Assembly: GCF_031877795.1 (NCBI RefSeq)
Contig: NC_133971.1
Location: forward strand, 65,594,463-65,658,462
Origin: Strix aluco
Taxonomy: Eukaryota; Chordata; Aves; Strigiformes; Strigidae
DNA: 64,000 nucleotides
Direction: 5' to 3'
Shown here: piece by piece, positions 14,601 through 28,072 of the stretch
Layout: each line of letters starts with the position of its first letter
Numbering within the stretch: position 1 is the first letter of the stretch
Notes under the pieces: generated by a model
The model's input: only the letters and a program-made list of their open reading frames with translations
Databases searched by the model: none
What the model was told of the DNA's origin: nothing
Made by a program: the position numbers and the translations under genes

Positions 14601-17600
14601 GATTTAGTGCTTCCAGGTACACAGATCTTCTCATGACCCTTTTTTTACAGTTTCCTCTTCCATTAAGAATAAGAACTTCTACAGTCACTGTGAATGTACA
14701 TGGGGATTTATAAAACACAGGAGAACACAGGCTCCACTCCAAAGACCTAACATTTAACAAAACAAAATTGAGTACTCTTTGAGCATCTACTTTTTGTATT
14801 ACAGCTGTTGGATCCTACTAAATAAATGAATTCACACAGAGTAAAAAAAAAAAATAAATTAGAAAAAGCAGCAGCTTATCTTACTGTTTCTTCTGTTTCC
14901 ACACCACCCACACAATAACAGAAAAAGTCTCCAACACACAGAGCTGACCTAAAGCCAACCTCAATAGCAAACACAGGACCTGACCACCACCCCTGCAGGA
15001 GGGAAGCACAATTTAGCAGTCTGTATGCACACTGTCCTTTCTTTCTGTGGTAACGGTTTCTAGGGATAAGAATTTGCAGCAAGAAGGTCCTGGTCCACTG
15101 GCAATTTCTGGCTTCTGCAGCAGTAGTTTGCAGCACAGGAATGTGTTAAAACCTGCAGTGGCTGCATGTAAACTGGCCTAGCTTCTGCCTAAAGATGATG
15201 CATTACAGTGACCCCAGGATTTTGTGCCTCTAAGGCATGTTTTACATTTTATAACCAGTTATGGTTATCTTTCAGCTGCACGTTGCAATACGCAAATGAG
15301 TCAATGGAAAAACTATGACTCATCCCCAGCAGTGAAATGAATGGACAAGGCATATAAAGGCCAAACTCAAAAGAATAACTTTGGAATATAGTTCAGATAC
15401 TAGTGGTAATGTCCCCAGGGACAAGATCTGGGAATTTCACAAAATCATTCATTTGAGTATTTAACCTCTTTCATTTAGGGGAGGAAAAGCTAATCTCAAA
15501 CAAACGTAATAGGCTTCAGTACCTGTCCTAAAGCTACTTCAAAAATTTGACTACTGCATTTGAAATCTTGCAAAGCCTCACTTAATTGTTGCTTCAGTCT
15601 TTTGCAACTCTTGAATGCAAAAGTCTATGTGATTGGAAGTGGTGCCATGCTAATTTATAGCCTTTCATTTGTTTCTTAACCTCTCCCAAAGTCAAGACAC
15701 AAAGATACAAGTCTGTTAGATAGGTGATAAAATACCTGTAATAATCAATTCTAAAATCCTTTTACAACCTGACACTTTGTAGTTTAATTTGATGCCCTTA
15801 GGGTTCTGTATTATGTGGAATAGGGAATATTCACCTTTTTTATGGTAACTCACAATTTTCCTGGCCTCTCTCTTATCCCCACCAGCTTTCTACTTTCTTC
15901 TTCTACAGAAGCAAGTCTGTGCTTTTGTTCATCATTGTCGTTTTTTTAAGTTGTTGTTCAAATGTTTCCTTTTGTCTGAACTGCACACAGTATTCATGAT
16001 ATGGACTTATGGTGAAATTATACATTGACATAGTGGGAAAGGAGGAACATAGGAGGAAAGAAGGGGTGGGGAGATAAATGCCTTGCTTAATATAAGTGTA
16101 ATTATGAAGATCTACAGTATCTCTGAATAAACATTAAATTCCGTAGGCCAAAATGTCTTAATTCAAATTTATAGGCTAGATTTGAAAGTGGAATCTAGGC
16201 ACTGTAATATCCAGATGGCTGCTGCCCAGTTTCTTTTATGTTCATTTTATGTCATATATAGGGAGAATTAATAGCCAAAAAAAATGAGCTTTATGGAAAT
16301 CAAGATATTGATTCAATCTGCTGCTTAAATGTGTTGGGAGGAAGTGCCAGGAAAGGAATGAGACTCTAATCCCATTTGTAAAGAAATGTTAAAGGTCTAG
16401 CTTCACACTAGAGAAAGGTAGTATCTTCTGTTTGGGAGTCATGGCTGCAAATCCGTGGGTCTGTGACAAGCTGGATGGTCTCTTTCCTCGCTGAGGAATT
16501 CACTGATGCAAAATGTTGTGGATAACAAAGGCGTATTAAAATTCAAAAAGAAAATGGACAAATCTATTGGTAAAAAAATAAAATGTTTAGAGTCAAAAAG
16601 CCCCAAACCATACTACTTCTAGACCAGAAAGTCTTTCAGCCTCACACTGCTGGAAAAGCATATTGAGGAAGTATCACCACACTCCTACCTGCCTTTCTTA
16701 ACTTTTTCATAAGCATTGGCCACTTTCAGGAACAGAGTACACAGGCAGCTCAATAACAGCCTATTCCAATACTTAAAACTATAAATGTATCTTGAGAAGT
16801 TTTACAGTCTTCTTGGCTGAAGAAATGGCACTAGAAAAGAAAAATCTCAACAATGGAAGAAAGATGACCTTACACACTGGGTTCTTAAAGTCATTCAGGA
16901 AACCTAGCCAGCTTGTTTAGAAAAGGTTAATTAATGCAGTTTCCAAAAAGTTGGCCAAGATTTTTGGATAGAAGACACTCTGAAGAGATACTGAAATATT
17001 AAAAGAAAATATTTATAGGAGTGAGCATCAGAAAACTGCCAATGAGATCGCAAATTGTCTATTAGAAAATAAAGCAAGGCAGACACGCTCTAGTCCATAT
17101 TTAAGTCAGAGGCTTAGGAGCACTGAGGTCAAGCTGGTTTTATTCACGCCGTTTCATAAGAATAATGAGTTGTGTGCATATCCAAATCTGTACTTGTGAA
17201 GCATCCTTTCAGAAAAACACACACAACACACACAAATCAGAACAGTTAATTTTTTCTGTCACTGTTCTTTTCTGTTTAATGCCTGTTAGACTCCCTTTTC
17301 TGAGCATCTGGAATTCACACTTACTTGTTGCAATACCTGCAGAAGTTAAGACTGATTAGCTAACTAAGGGCATTGAACTATTGAGTGTCATAGCATTGAG
17401 CAGCAGATTAAACGGGTTTGTAAGTGACATCATGCCAATTAATATCAGAACCTGGTAATGACAGGGTTGTATTAATTCCATGTACTTGTTTTACTACCCA
17501 AAATTTCTGGATAAGGAGCCTAAGACCAGGGCAAAACACTCAGACTTCATTTCTTACTTGAACTGCACTCCAATGCAACTCGCTGGCTGCAGACCAGTTA

Positions 17601-20600
17601 GTATGTATGCCACCACATCAGCGGCCTCAATGAGGAGGGCACACTGACCTAAGTTGCAAGCCAGCATCACCATACAGATATGTCCAGAGCAACAAAGCCC
17701 AGATCATCTACTCCCCCTTAAAATCTCCTCCTTTGTCTCTGCCCACAAAAACTCTTAACCTATTCCATGAGGGCAGAGAGAAGAGGTAACATGCATCTTA
17801 TTCTCCCTCATTTTGCATTTCTGTCAACACACAGGAGTCAGTAATTGTATGATTCGTTAGTGAGCTAGAACTGCCTCAACAGAGAGCAGGTAGATTCACT
17901 GCAGTTCTCTCTGTGCCCAATTCCCTCTGTGGGAGAGGCAAACCTCTAATATATTCCTTGTCTCCTATTGATCTGGTCCCAAAGGAAGCTGCAGAGAATT
18001 GGGTTGAATTTATATCTTCCTAGATAAATTATAATGGATATTATGCAGTACTAGGGACATCTTGCAGAGCTGTGCAAATTACTGTGACTTTTACAGCCTT
18101 ATTTTTTATAGTTGGTTGTCAAGAATAGTAATGATATTGTACATCACCAGAAATAGAAAAATTATAATTTAAATTTGCAGATGACCATTTGTCCACAAAT
18201 GCAGCTATGGTGCACATGAAAACACTACTATCTTCATCACAAGGTGTATTGCTCCACCCACATGTAACACAAATACTGTATTTCCTTCACTTTAGTAATG
18301 CATGTAAGATGTGTCCATTATCAGTCCTGAAAACAAAATCCTAAAAAAGACCTTTCTCTTTATGCCTTTATTAATGTATTTGAAAAACAACATGAGAATG
18401 TCACTTCAAGGGGCTGCACATTAGTTCTCAATCAGAAATCAGAGAATCACTCACTCTTCAACCTTTTCTTTGTTAAGCTTGTCGACGTGAAGCTTGTTGA
18501 CTTCTCTGAAGGTCAAATTTTTCTACAGATATGGAGACATCAGTGCAGATCAGATTATCTCTGCACTCTGTCCCATGAAATAAGGATGTCCAGAAGCCAG
18601 AAAGAAAAATTAGGGCTTCCTTACACATATCCAGCAACTCTCACCTTCACCGAGGAACTACAGCAAGCACAAGTATGTCTCCAGCATTATGCTCTTTAAC
18701 AAATATTTTAACTTTCTTTGCCTCCTTCCCAGACCCTAAAGATTTTGGTTTCTGTATTTCCCTCTGTGGTTGACCAATATGGGCAACTATGAAAGAAACC
18801 CTGATCATTTCAAACAGCTGAGGGCACAAGAGCTAATTCTAAAGTTGTTCCATATGTCAAATGAAAATTAGAATTATTCTTTTATGTAATACACTTTAGA
18901 AAAGGTTTGTCTTCATTCAGACATTAGCCCCGATATGCTCTAAAATATTAAGAATCAGGCTTGATTTAACACATTTCTTTCCTATTAAACTTTATTACTG
19001 CAGCTGGCAGCCGAGACACTTTTCACTTATTTGTGGTTTGACCCCATCATAATCAGACAAACCAGTGATCTAGAACAAATTCTGACAGGTAAGTCATAAC
19101 CCTAAAATGTACAGTATATTATTGCTCCCTGAGGCAAAGAAGGAAAAAAGGCTAAGCGGCACATTCTTACACACTGCCAAAATGCTGGCAAAAAACATAT
19201 GCAAGGACTGAGCTAATCAAAGAAATCTGCATAGTGTTAGCAATATAGATCTACTCAGAAGTTCCTAGAGATTCTCCTTGGAAAATAAAATTATCTTCTT
19301 CTTTTTTAAGCATAAGTGTTTCTGAGGTAAAATCGCTCTGACCTTTAAAACTTCGATCCAGTAAAGGCACATGTTTCATTTTAAGTGCAGTTTACCTAAA
19401 GGCTATCCTTGATGTAGGAAGTACACACATAGTTGGATCAGGACCTGCACACCGATGCCACAAGGCATAGCCAGCTGAAACCTAACTGCAGTTGTCCTCA
19501 ATAGAAAGCAGAGTTCATCAGTTTTTCCAGATATCAGAAAGAAAAAGGTCAATTAAAGAAATTTCATCTTAAATAAGGGAAGTAAGAGCAGATGGAGCTT
19601 GAGAAAAATCCAAGTTAGTTAACCAAATGAAAAAGTCAATTAAATAAGATAGAGAATTACCCAGATGCACTCCCTATGACTGGTCTTGCATAAAAATATT
19701 TTGCAAGGGATTAAGGCTTCAATCTAACCTGAATACTAGCACTACTTTACCAGTAGTCATCTAGTCAGATAGTGACTGAGTTTCCAGGAAACAATCATGC
19801 ATTAATTATGACAACATGTACAGATAGATATCATCACTCTCTTGTGCAAATGTACAAATGTATGAAGAGAGACAGCCCCTGCTAACATGGAGCTAAGAAT
19901 CTCAGTCTTAGGTCTACAGAAAGGATGGTGCAAATGACACAAAATCACACAGAAAACAAAAGGAGAGTATTAGCTTAATTCTAGTTTACCTAGCCACGTG
20001 CCCTGTCCCATCAGACAACAGTGCCACCATCCTGACTCTTTTCAGATCAAAGTTTTCACTTTTTTGAGAAAAAAAAACAAGTAACCAGGAACTTGATGTC
20101 ATTTTCCCCCTTCCCCTTCTGCCATCACCCAAAAGATAACCCATTCAATGACAAAGTGACAATGAGTATACAAAATGAAAAAAGAGTCTGTGAGGAATCT
20201 GCGGTTTATGAATAGCCTAACTACCCACAGTGCATCTGGCATTATGAAAACATTATGGATTCAAAACAGTAAAATCTGTTCATGAACAACTAGAGAACAG
20301 AAGAAAAATGAGAGGCTACAATTTGTCATCTGTAATTTGCTTTACCAATAACATGTCATTTAGTGGGTCTTAATGCTCATCCAGTATTTCCAGTTTCTAC
20401 ACAAATAGGAAATTACAAAGGCTTATATGACATGTATTATTTATTGTCCACACCTCAGCCAAAGGTAGCAGTATGGTGCCACAGCAGTCTCAGGCATTTT
20501 AAATCCTGAAAGCAATGGTCCTGCACTCCCCTCCTGGCCCATCTTCTGACCTCTTCTGCACTGGCTCTGTGTGGTAAGCCAGTGCAGAAAACAAACCCAG

Positions 20601-20974
20601 GAAAAAGATATATATATTTAAGTGGCAGTAGTACAGTTTTTTAGCCTAGTCACTTCCCAGTTCATCATGCAATGGAACCAGTGTGAGTACTGGCACAATA
20701 AGAGGGACCAGAAAGCATAAAGAGGGGCAGGTTCAAAACATGACAGCTTAGACGTGGACAGGCTTAAACTGATCTGGACTTGTACTCTCAGCTGTACCAG
20801 CACAACTGAGAAGGTGACTGGCATGGGGCACATGAACTGTTGGGTTTGGCCAACAAATCCCATAGCTGCATCTCTAGAGGTCCTGTATTTTTCCCAAAGT
20901 AACATAGAAAATCTGAGCCAAAGTCAGAATGGACATCCCAGTGCCTAGATACTAGGTCATTACACCTTTTTTAC

Positions 20975-21030
20975 AAAAAACAAAAACAAAAACAAAAACA
21001 AAAACAACAAAACCAAAACCAAAACCCAAA
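20975..21030. repeat. (AAAAAC)n / (AAAACC)n simple repeat
   Basis: Repeated CAAAAA and CAAAACC units over about 55 bases. It directly abuts the first copy of the 42-bp repeat at 21,031. Confidence 0.9.
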
Positions 21031-21072
21031 CATCCCTTACTTTCTTCTGCATTATTCTCTTGCTTAGAAGAC
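21031..21072 (+). repeat. 42-bp direct repeat, copy 1
   Basis: It begins CATCCCTTACTTTCTTCTGC. By eye it matches 39 of 42 positions with the copy at 21,897, the first 22 identically. Similarity stops at both ends. It belongs to no repeat family I recognise. Confidence 0.85.
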
Positions 21073-21896
21073 CAATGCATTCATCTGTACTCCTGTAGTC
21101 ACTAAGTTACACACTGAAAAGGTCAGTGGACTACAGACATGACAGATCCACAAAGAAATGAGTGCTAATGGAACACAAACCTTGCTGTCTTGGAAAATAC
21201 CTGGAAAAAAACATATATAATTGTAAGGTTGAAAATCAGGAAAGAAATAGAATACTTCCAACAACTACAGTATTACAAACTGAAGTGTGTCCATTGAGTC
21301 TTATCTAATTCACTATCACAAGAAGATGCCCAACATCTTTCTTGAACTTTCTTAGAAGATTTGACTGGACAATGTTTTAGCTCCCTGTTAAAGAATATTT
21401 GTCAACAGAAACATTTAAAACACAAGCTGCAGTTTCACTCTCTGTGATTGGATGAATGGTATCCTGGGTAAGGCTAGAGTGAAACATTTTCTAGCCTCCA
21501 ATAACAAAAATGAAAGCATACAAAGCCCTAATATTCTACCACTCCTTTTGCAGAAAGCCAACTTTACCATGTTGTTTTCTGTGTTGCAACACTACGTCAA
21601 AGTAAGCATGAACACGACTCCTTGCCAGAATTCCTTACATTTCTGACAGATGTTTCTCAAAAAAAGTCACACCCCTACATTTGACTGGAGGATCACAGAG
21701 CAGAGGTAGGCTCATTGAATAGATGTGGAAGAGTAACACAGAAAGTGATTCCTGAAGCAATTGTGTTCTGAGCGAGTATTCATTTCTGCATGTGTGAAAC
21801 AGCTGTTGGATATTAAAGATGCATCTTAAAATCTCATGAATTTGAGTAGAACCAGGTTAATGTTAAGAAGAATCACCCCTCGACACAACTATCCAA

Positions 21897-21938
21897 CATC
21901 CCTTACTTTCTTCTGCATAATTCTCTTGTTTAAAAGAC
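21897..21938 (+). repeat. 42-bp direct repeat, copy 2
   Basis: Same orientation as copy 1 and 866 bp downstream, with three substitutions. It is not preceded by an A-rich tract, unlike copy 1. Confidence 0.85.
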
Positions 21939-24900
21939 TCTCATTTAAATTTTGTGTTACTTAATTGGATATAGTGCAAATTTTTATGAAACACCAAAGT
22001 TTCTTAAGTTGGAAAAAAGTGGAACAGTTACAAAAAAAGAATATTTTTATTTTCAAAACTTCTAAACACACATTTAGAACTCAGTTTAGCATAAGTACAG
22101 GAGACACTTTCAAATCTTTGTAAGATATTCTATTATTTATGCCCATTTTCAGGTGTTCCATGTTAAAAGGATTTCAAATTATTTAAAATGTGTCACCGTA
22201 TGTTGGATCACTACATGGTGTCAAAACATAACAACAGCAGCCAAAAAAATAAATTACTTTTTGATTTGGTCTCCTAATGAAGATCAAAAAGACTCCTATT
22301 TATAATAAGAATAATGCAATAAAAGGAAGATCTGACAGTTCTCATAAGTCATGACAACATTTAGTCCCTTGGCAAGATGCTTATATAACCCAGTTAAATT
22401 GTACCTATCTTAACCACTTATTCCCATTTTTACACATACTCAGTTTAAGGTTATCACTCATCTGGAAAGGATGCAAAATTTTCTTTAGAGGAAAGATAGG
22501 ATGGGAGCTGCAATTCCCTTCCATCAGTGGAGGCTGTCTCTTTCTGGTGTTAAGATAATGATACTCAGCCTTACAAAGAGACAATAGTTCAGAGCTAACA
22601 AAACAATAATCTAAAATATTTTGCACAATAAACACAATTCTTTCTTACAACACAAGCCAGATGGACTGCTTCAATGGCTTAACCAACAGAAGGAAACAAT
22701 ACCAAAAAATATTTGGAGAAGTCCAATATATATTGTCCTCAGCACCATATCATAAAAACAAGGTAGTTCAGTACACTGGGTTCAATACAAATAGACAGTG
22801 TGGTCTATGGAGCCCTTATGCTAGGAACTATTCAGGGCTCACAGCACAAACCAGTCAAATACCACGCTAGATGGATGAGACCAGCTTTTGTTTAACGGTG
22901 AATTTCAGTTGCAGGATGGTAGGAGTATAGCTGAAATACTGATAAACAAATGCTAGTCTCGTTCCTGTAACACTGAAGCTTGTCTAATTATTTTGTTTAT
23001 TTCCACCTTGATGACTGCACTGTCTATAAGTGATCAGAAATCAGCTGTGCTTCCTGTGGATTGACTAATTTTCAGGAAATACTATGAACAAATTTTCATA
23101 TCAGAACCATACAGTAAACCTGAGCTTTAATGTTTTATTCATCACCCTTGCCTAGCACTTTCACTTGTGTCTGTAGGAAAACACCAGTCATGGTCTAGCA
23201 TACAGATTTTAAGAAAGAGTATTTCCCTAAATTATGAAATTCCTTAATTTCTGCCAGCAAGGCAGATAGGGGATAAAATTCTTCCCCAGACTAAAAAACA
23301 TAGTTGCCATTATTCTTACTGGGAGAATCTCAGTCACAGTCTCTTTCCTCACTACCACTGGGCTTCATTTACAGAAACTTGCTATCAGAAAGTTGTTGTC
23401 AAAACAAGTAGCAATAACACAGGCAGATACAGAGTGGCCTTAGAAACTGAGCAAGATGCAGTTCAGCTCCTCTATTAGGCATGATGCAGAATGAGCTGCA
23501 CAAAAGCAACAAATAACCTGGGAAAGGATGTTAAAATTGCTTGAGAGCATTTTTCAACCTTCTGATTCTCTGCTATTCTGCAGGGACAAAGAAGGACTTT
23601 TTGTAAATCAGACAGTCCTTGTTGTTATCAAAATCACAGCAGCATCCCAAAGCTGCTCTAATTGCAAGTTGTCAGGTTAGAACGGAGGCTGCTTTTCACA
23701 TACCTTTCCAACTCCCAACTCCACCTCTGGCTCACCCCAAATATTCCTAGATGAGGTCCCCCATAATCTGCCTTACAAGGACATCTAACAGTCTGACACA
23801 GGGTCTCCATGCTGCCCTGAGCCTTTTGATCAGCACTTTCAAGCCCAGAGGAATTAACTCTTTCTTTCCATTTTTTAGCAACTACATCCCTGAACGGATG
23901 GCAAAAAAAAATTCACCTGTATCAAACAGACTGGTAAACTTTATCACTGACACTACATGGCCAGTGGTGGCAGACAGGTCAAGAACTGAAGCATTCATTA
24001 ACTATTCACTCTAATGATCAAGTATATTGCGAAGCAGCATAAGGAAGCCTATACTAATTGTAAAAGGAACAAGCTTTAGAAAACTCTTTTCTCTTAGGAC
24101 ATTATTAATAGCAGGAATAATTAATAAATAGATATTGGTTTATAAGTTTAATTAACAGAGCACAGGTGCTCTAGGAACAATACTGACAGTTTAAGCAAAT
24201 TAGAAAGGCTAGGTAATGAAAAACTAGACATAGATTAAGTATATGTTAAATACAACATTTTGAGTCTTTTCTCAGAAGTCTAAAAGTGAATTATAATGAA
24301 GATTGTTCAGAAGATAAGTAACCATGATGACCGAAGACTGCATCAATGAGCAGTGGTGTCCGAAGAGAAATCGGAACGGAATCATAAGAGCTAGTCAAAA
24401 CTGTGGAATACAATGGACTTTTGAAATTGATGATGAATTGAGAGCTGAAAGTTCCTGGAAAATCACCAAAGATTCCTTGTATTGTATTGTATGTTATGAA
24501 GAATCATATATATATAGAGGGCGCTTTTTGTTAGCTGTTGTCACTCACAGAGGTGATGGCCCAACTCTGAGTTGTTAATAAAGCCAGCCTAGACATACCC
24601 ACAGTCTGGTGAAATCCTTTAACACTAATATACTTCTTTACATACAGCCAACCAAAACCTTTCAGTAGGCTCAGCATTCTGGTCAGCATCTCTGAAATAC
24701 CCCAAACTAATTCCAATTACATAAAACAGAAATTAGCAGTGAAGCACCTAGTATTAAATCACACACCTAGTTTCCATAGTAATACCTGATACTTTGGTGG
24801 ATATGGATACATCAACACTCACTTTAAAAGCAGCATAAAAATAAATAGAAAATAATCCATAGCTTGTGTGTGTGTATAAGAGTCCTATTTACAATAGCTA

Positions 24901-26369
24901 TCTGCTGTTTTCTGGAAAAAGCATTCTCAAAATAGCTGTAATATGTGAAACACTCTTAACCCTGCTAACAGCCTCTTTATCGCAAGTGCTATAACTTCCA
25001 CTTATTAGTAAGACAAAGCTCTTACTAAGGTAATTGTCTGTCTCCTTTCTGATCTCAAGTAGTGCTCTGCTCATTTCCCTGCCAGGATCTGGTGTTAACA
25101 AGGTCCTGGTTATTTTCATTTATTAGCAGCGCTGAGTTCTGAATGTCTTACAAAGATTTCTTGTAAGCTCAAATCGCTTCTGACCTGTAAGTGCACATTT
25201 TTTTGACACTCCTACAAATGTAGCCTCATGAAAGCTGCCAACAGGATACAAAAGAGGAATGACTCCTATTTTCCCACAGAGGCACTCTGCTAGTATCCGA
25301 ATACAAAATTTACAAATCAGCTAACAGTTTACTATCAAAATTACCTCAACTGATGATAAGAAAAAGTGTTTTATATTTTAAAAGGCAAATTGAATGCAAA
25401 GACTATCCAAAGGCTGCCTAGTAAAAAACTGATTCCTGAACTTCTCAGTTGGTGATAACAGCTCACCAAAAACACCTCTACTATAAAATAATTTTAGTCA
25501 GTTGGGCTACTTCAAAATCCATTTCCTGTAAGAGAGTAAGGCTTGGTACAGTCCAAGCTCCTGTTTGATTCAGAGCATACCTACAAGAACAGCAAGCAGC
25601 AGCAGCAGTCTTGCTCAGGTCCACACCACTGGGAGAAGAAAAGGGAGTCCAGTATCTTTAAGTATTTAGATATGAACACTGTAGCACAGTCAGTCCTTTT
25701 CAAAAATGAGGCAGAAATGAGCAACAATGTGGAGACTCACACATTCCAGCAAGATGTGAAATAGAGCTGTGGCTTTCTGACTGAATTTTTCATGGGAGAG
25801 AAACCAGAAGTTTGAGCAATCATTCTTCAGGTCAGCATACACAGGCACTGCCTCTCACAACTGCCCTCTTTCCTGGATTGACAGGCATCTCAAGACTGCA
25901 TTGTATTTCCCTAGGTGTCCAATGCCTTCATAATTTATTTAGAGGTTCTAGGTAAATGAAAAGTTACTGTTTTCAAATAAATGTTCCGCTTTCTATCTCT
26001 CATCCGTATCTGTCCTCCATGAAAACATAAACTTCGCTGCAGCTGAACAGTAATTTTCCCTATTATAGTCATCAAAAGTGTCAAAGCTAAACCAGTGGGG
26101 TTTTTTGTTCTGCAGCTTGCACTTAATCTAAAGTAGAAATCTAAAGAAGAAAATGCAACCATTTTATATTTGCAGTTCATTAAACAGCTTATTACAAAAT
26201 CTGTTCTTTAGTCACAGGCACAGATAGTACTTAAAATAAATTCACTTCCTGCTAGTGCTATTACAAAGCTGAGAAAACCTCAGAGTTTACACTGTTCAGC
26301 TAAGGCAATCACAGCCCGGATGTACTGAGCAAAATGGTGGGAACGTGACTCTGTTAATATTTTTGCTAA

Positions 26370-28072
26370 TTCTGACGCTGTCTTCCTTATATCCAATCTA
26401 AACCTACCCTCTTTCAGCTTCAGAAAGTCTTTATCTTTCTAGTAAATTGCCCCCTTTATATATTGAAAGGCCACAATAAGGTCTCCCCAGAGCCTTCTCT
26501 TTTCCAGGCTGAACAACCCCAGTTCTCTCAGTCTGTCATCATAGGAGAAGTGTTCCATCCCTCTGATCATTTTTGTGGCCCTCCTCTGGACCCACTCCAT
26601 GTCCTTCTTATGTTGGGGACCCCAGATCTGGATGCACTACTGCAGGTGGGGTCACACAAGAGCAGAGTAGAGGGGCAGAATCACCGCCCTTGACCTGCTG
26701 GCCACGTTTCTCTTGATGCAGCCCAGGACACAACTGGCTTTCTGGGCTGTGAGCGCTCATTGCTAGCTCGTATCTAATTTTCCATCTACCAGTATCCCCA
26801 AGTCTTTCTCTGCAGGGCTGCTCTCAATCCATTCACCACCCAAACTGTACTGATACTAGTGATAGCCCTAACCCAGGTGACTACCCCAATCCATGTGCAG
26901 GACCTTGCACCTCACCTTCTTGAGCTTCACAAGGTTCACACTGGCCCACTTCTCCAGCCTAAGGTCCCTCTGGATGGCATTCCTTCCCTCTACTATATCA
27001 ACTGCACCACTCAGCTTGGTGTCATCTGCAAACTTACTGAGGGTGCACTTAAACCCACTGTCTATGTTATTAATAAAGATATTCAATAGTACTGGTCCCA
27101 ATACGGACCCTTGAGGGACACCATTTGTTACTTGTTTCCATTTGGACATTGAGTCACTGAATTAGTGACTACATCTGCCAGTTCTCTTAAGACCCTGGGA
27201 TGCATCTCATTGAGTCCTATGGACCTGTATATGTTCAACTTCCTCAGATGGTCTTGAGCTTGATCTTCTCCCACAGTAGGTGGGACTTCATTCTCCTAGT
27301 GCCTGCCCTGACATGAAGGGACTCAAAAGCTGGAGGAAGAGCAACTGACAGTGAAAACTCAGGCAAAGAAGTCACTGAATACCTCAGCCATCTCCATGTC
27401 AGTTGTCCCAAGATCTCTTGTGTCATTTATCCAGACGGGGAGGTAGTTTACAATTTCTTTTGTCTTCTTTTCTGACTAATGTACTTGTAGAAGCCCTTAC
27501 TATTCTTCACAGACTGCCAGATTTAGCTCCAGATGTGCCTTAGATTTCATGATCCCATCCCTACACTCCCAGCAGTATCCATGTATTCTTCCCAGGATGC
27601 ATGACCCTGCTTCCACTGCCTATGCATTTCCCTTGTGTTTCAGTTTGACCAGGATGTCCTTACTCAGCCATGCTGGTCTCCTGCCTTCCTTGTTATGATC
27701 TCTTGCACATTGGAATCAAGATTTTTTGTGTTCTGGGAAAAATGTCTTTAAATAGATGACAGCTCTCTTCTGCTCCTTTATCCCTGAGAGCAGTTTCTCA
27801 GAGTGCCCCAGCCACTAGTTCCTTAAACAACTGAAGTTCACTTTCCTAAGGTTTGGGTTCTTGACTATACTTTTCACCTGGCCCGTATACCTTGAGATCT
27901 TGAATTCCCACCAGGGCATGATCACTGCAGTTCAGGCTACCACCAGCCCTGACCGCTCCAATAAGTACCTCTGTGTTGGTAAGCAACAGGTCCAGTAATG
28001 CATCTCCTCTGGTTGGACTTTTTATCATCTGGATTAGGTTGTTAATGCAAGTAATCATATAGTAGAACACAC
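26370..28072 (-). mobile_element. CR1 LINE covering endonuclease, linker and part of RT; internally deleted
   Basis: On the minus strand, from high to low coordinates, the copy shows the end of the endonuclease domain (DLLLTNTEVLIGAVRAGG and NCSDHALVGI, about 28,070-27,850), the EN-RT linker (about 27,840-27,250), the start of RT (MHPRVLREL, about 27,200), then [15 protein letters not shown] and FADDTKL (about 27,140-27,000) and the ORF2 tail. Near 27,150 the frame jumps from the LREL block to the [10 protein letters not shown] block, so roughly 100 or more residues of the RT fingers/palm appear deleted. The terminal 3' UTR with its ATTCTATG repeat is missing. Frames are disrupted throughout. 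It is an old, inactive copy. Confidence 0.88.

Larger units (their letters stand above)
11635..26369. other. Long gene-free stretch
   Basis: About 14.7 kb of AT-rich sequence with no supportable gene. Open frames reach about 140 codons (for example minus strand 12,577-13,005) but have no recognisable motifs. Listed separately are an (AAAAAC)n tract at 20,975 and a 42-bp direct repeat pair at 21,031 and 21,897. A short (AC)n-like patch lies at about 17,216-17,238. Confidence 0.5.
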
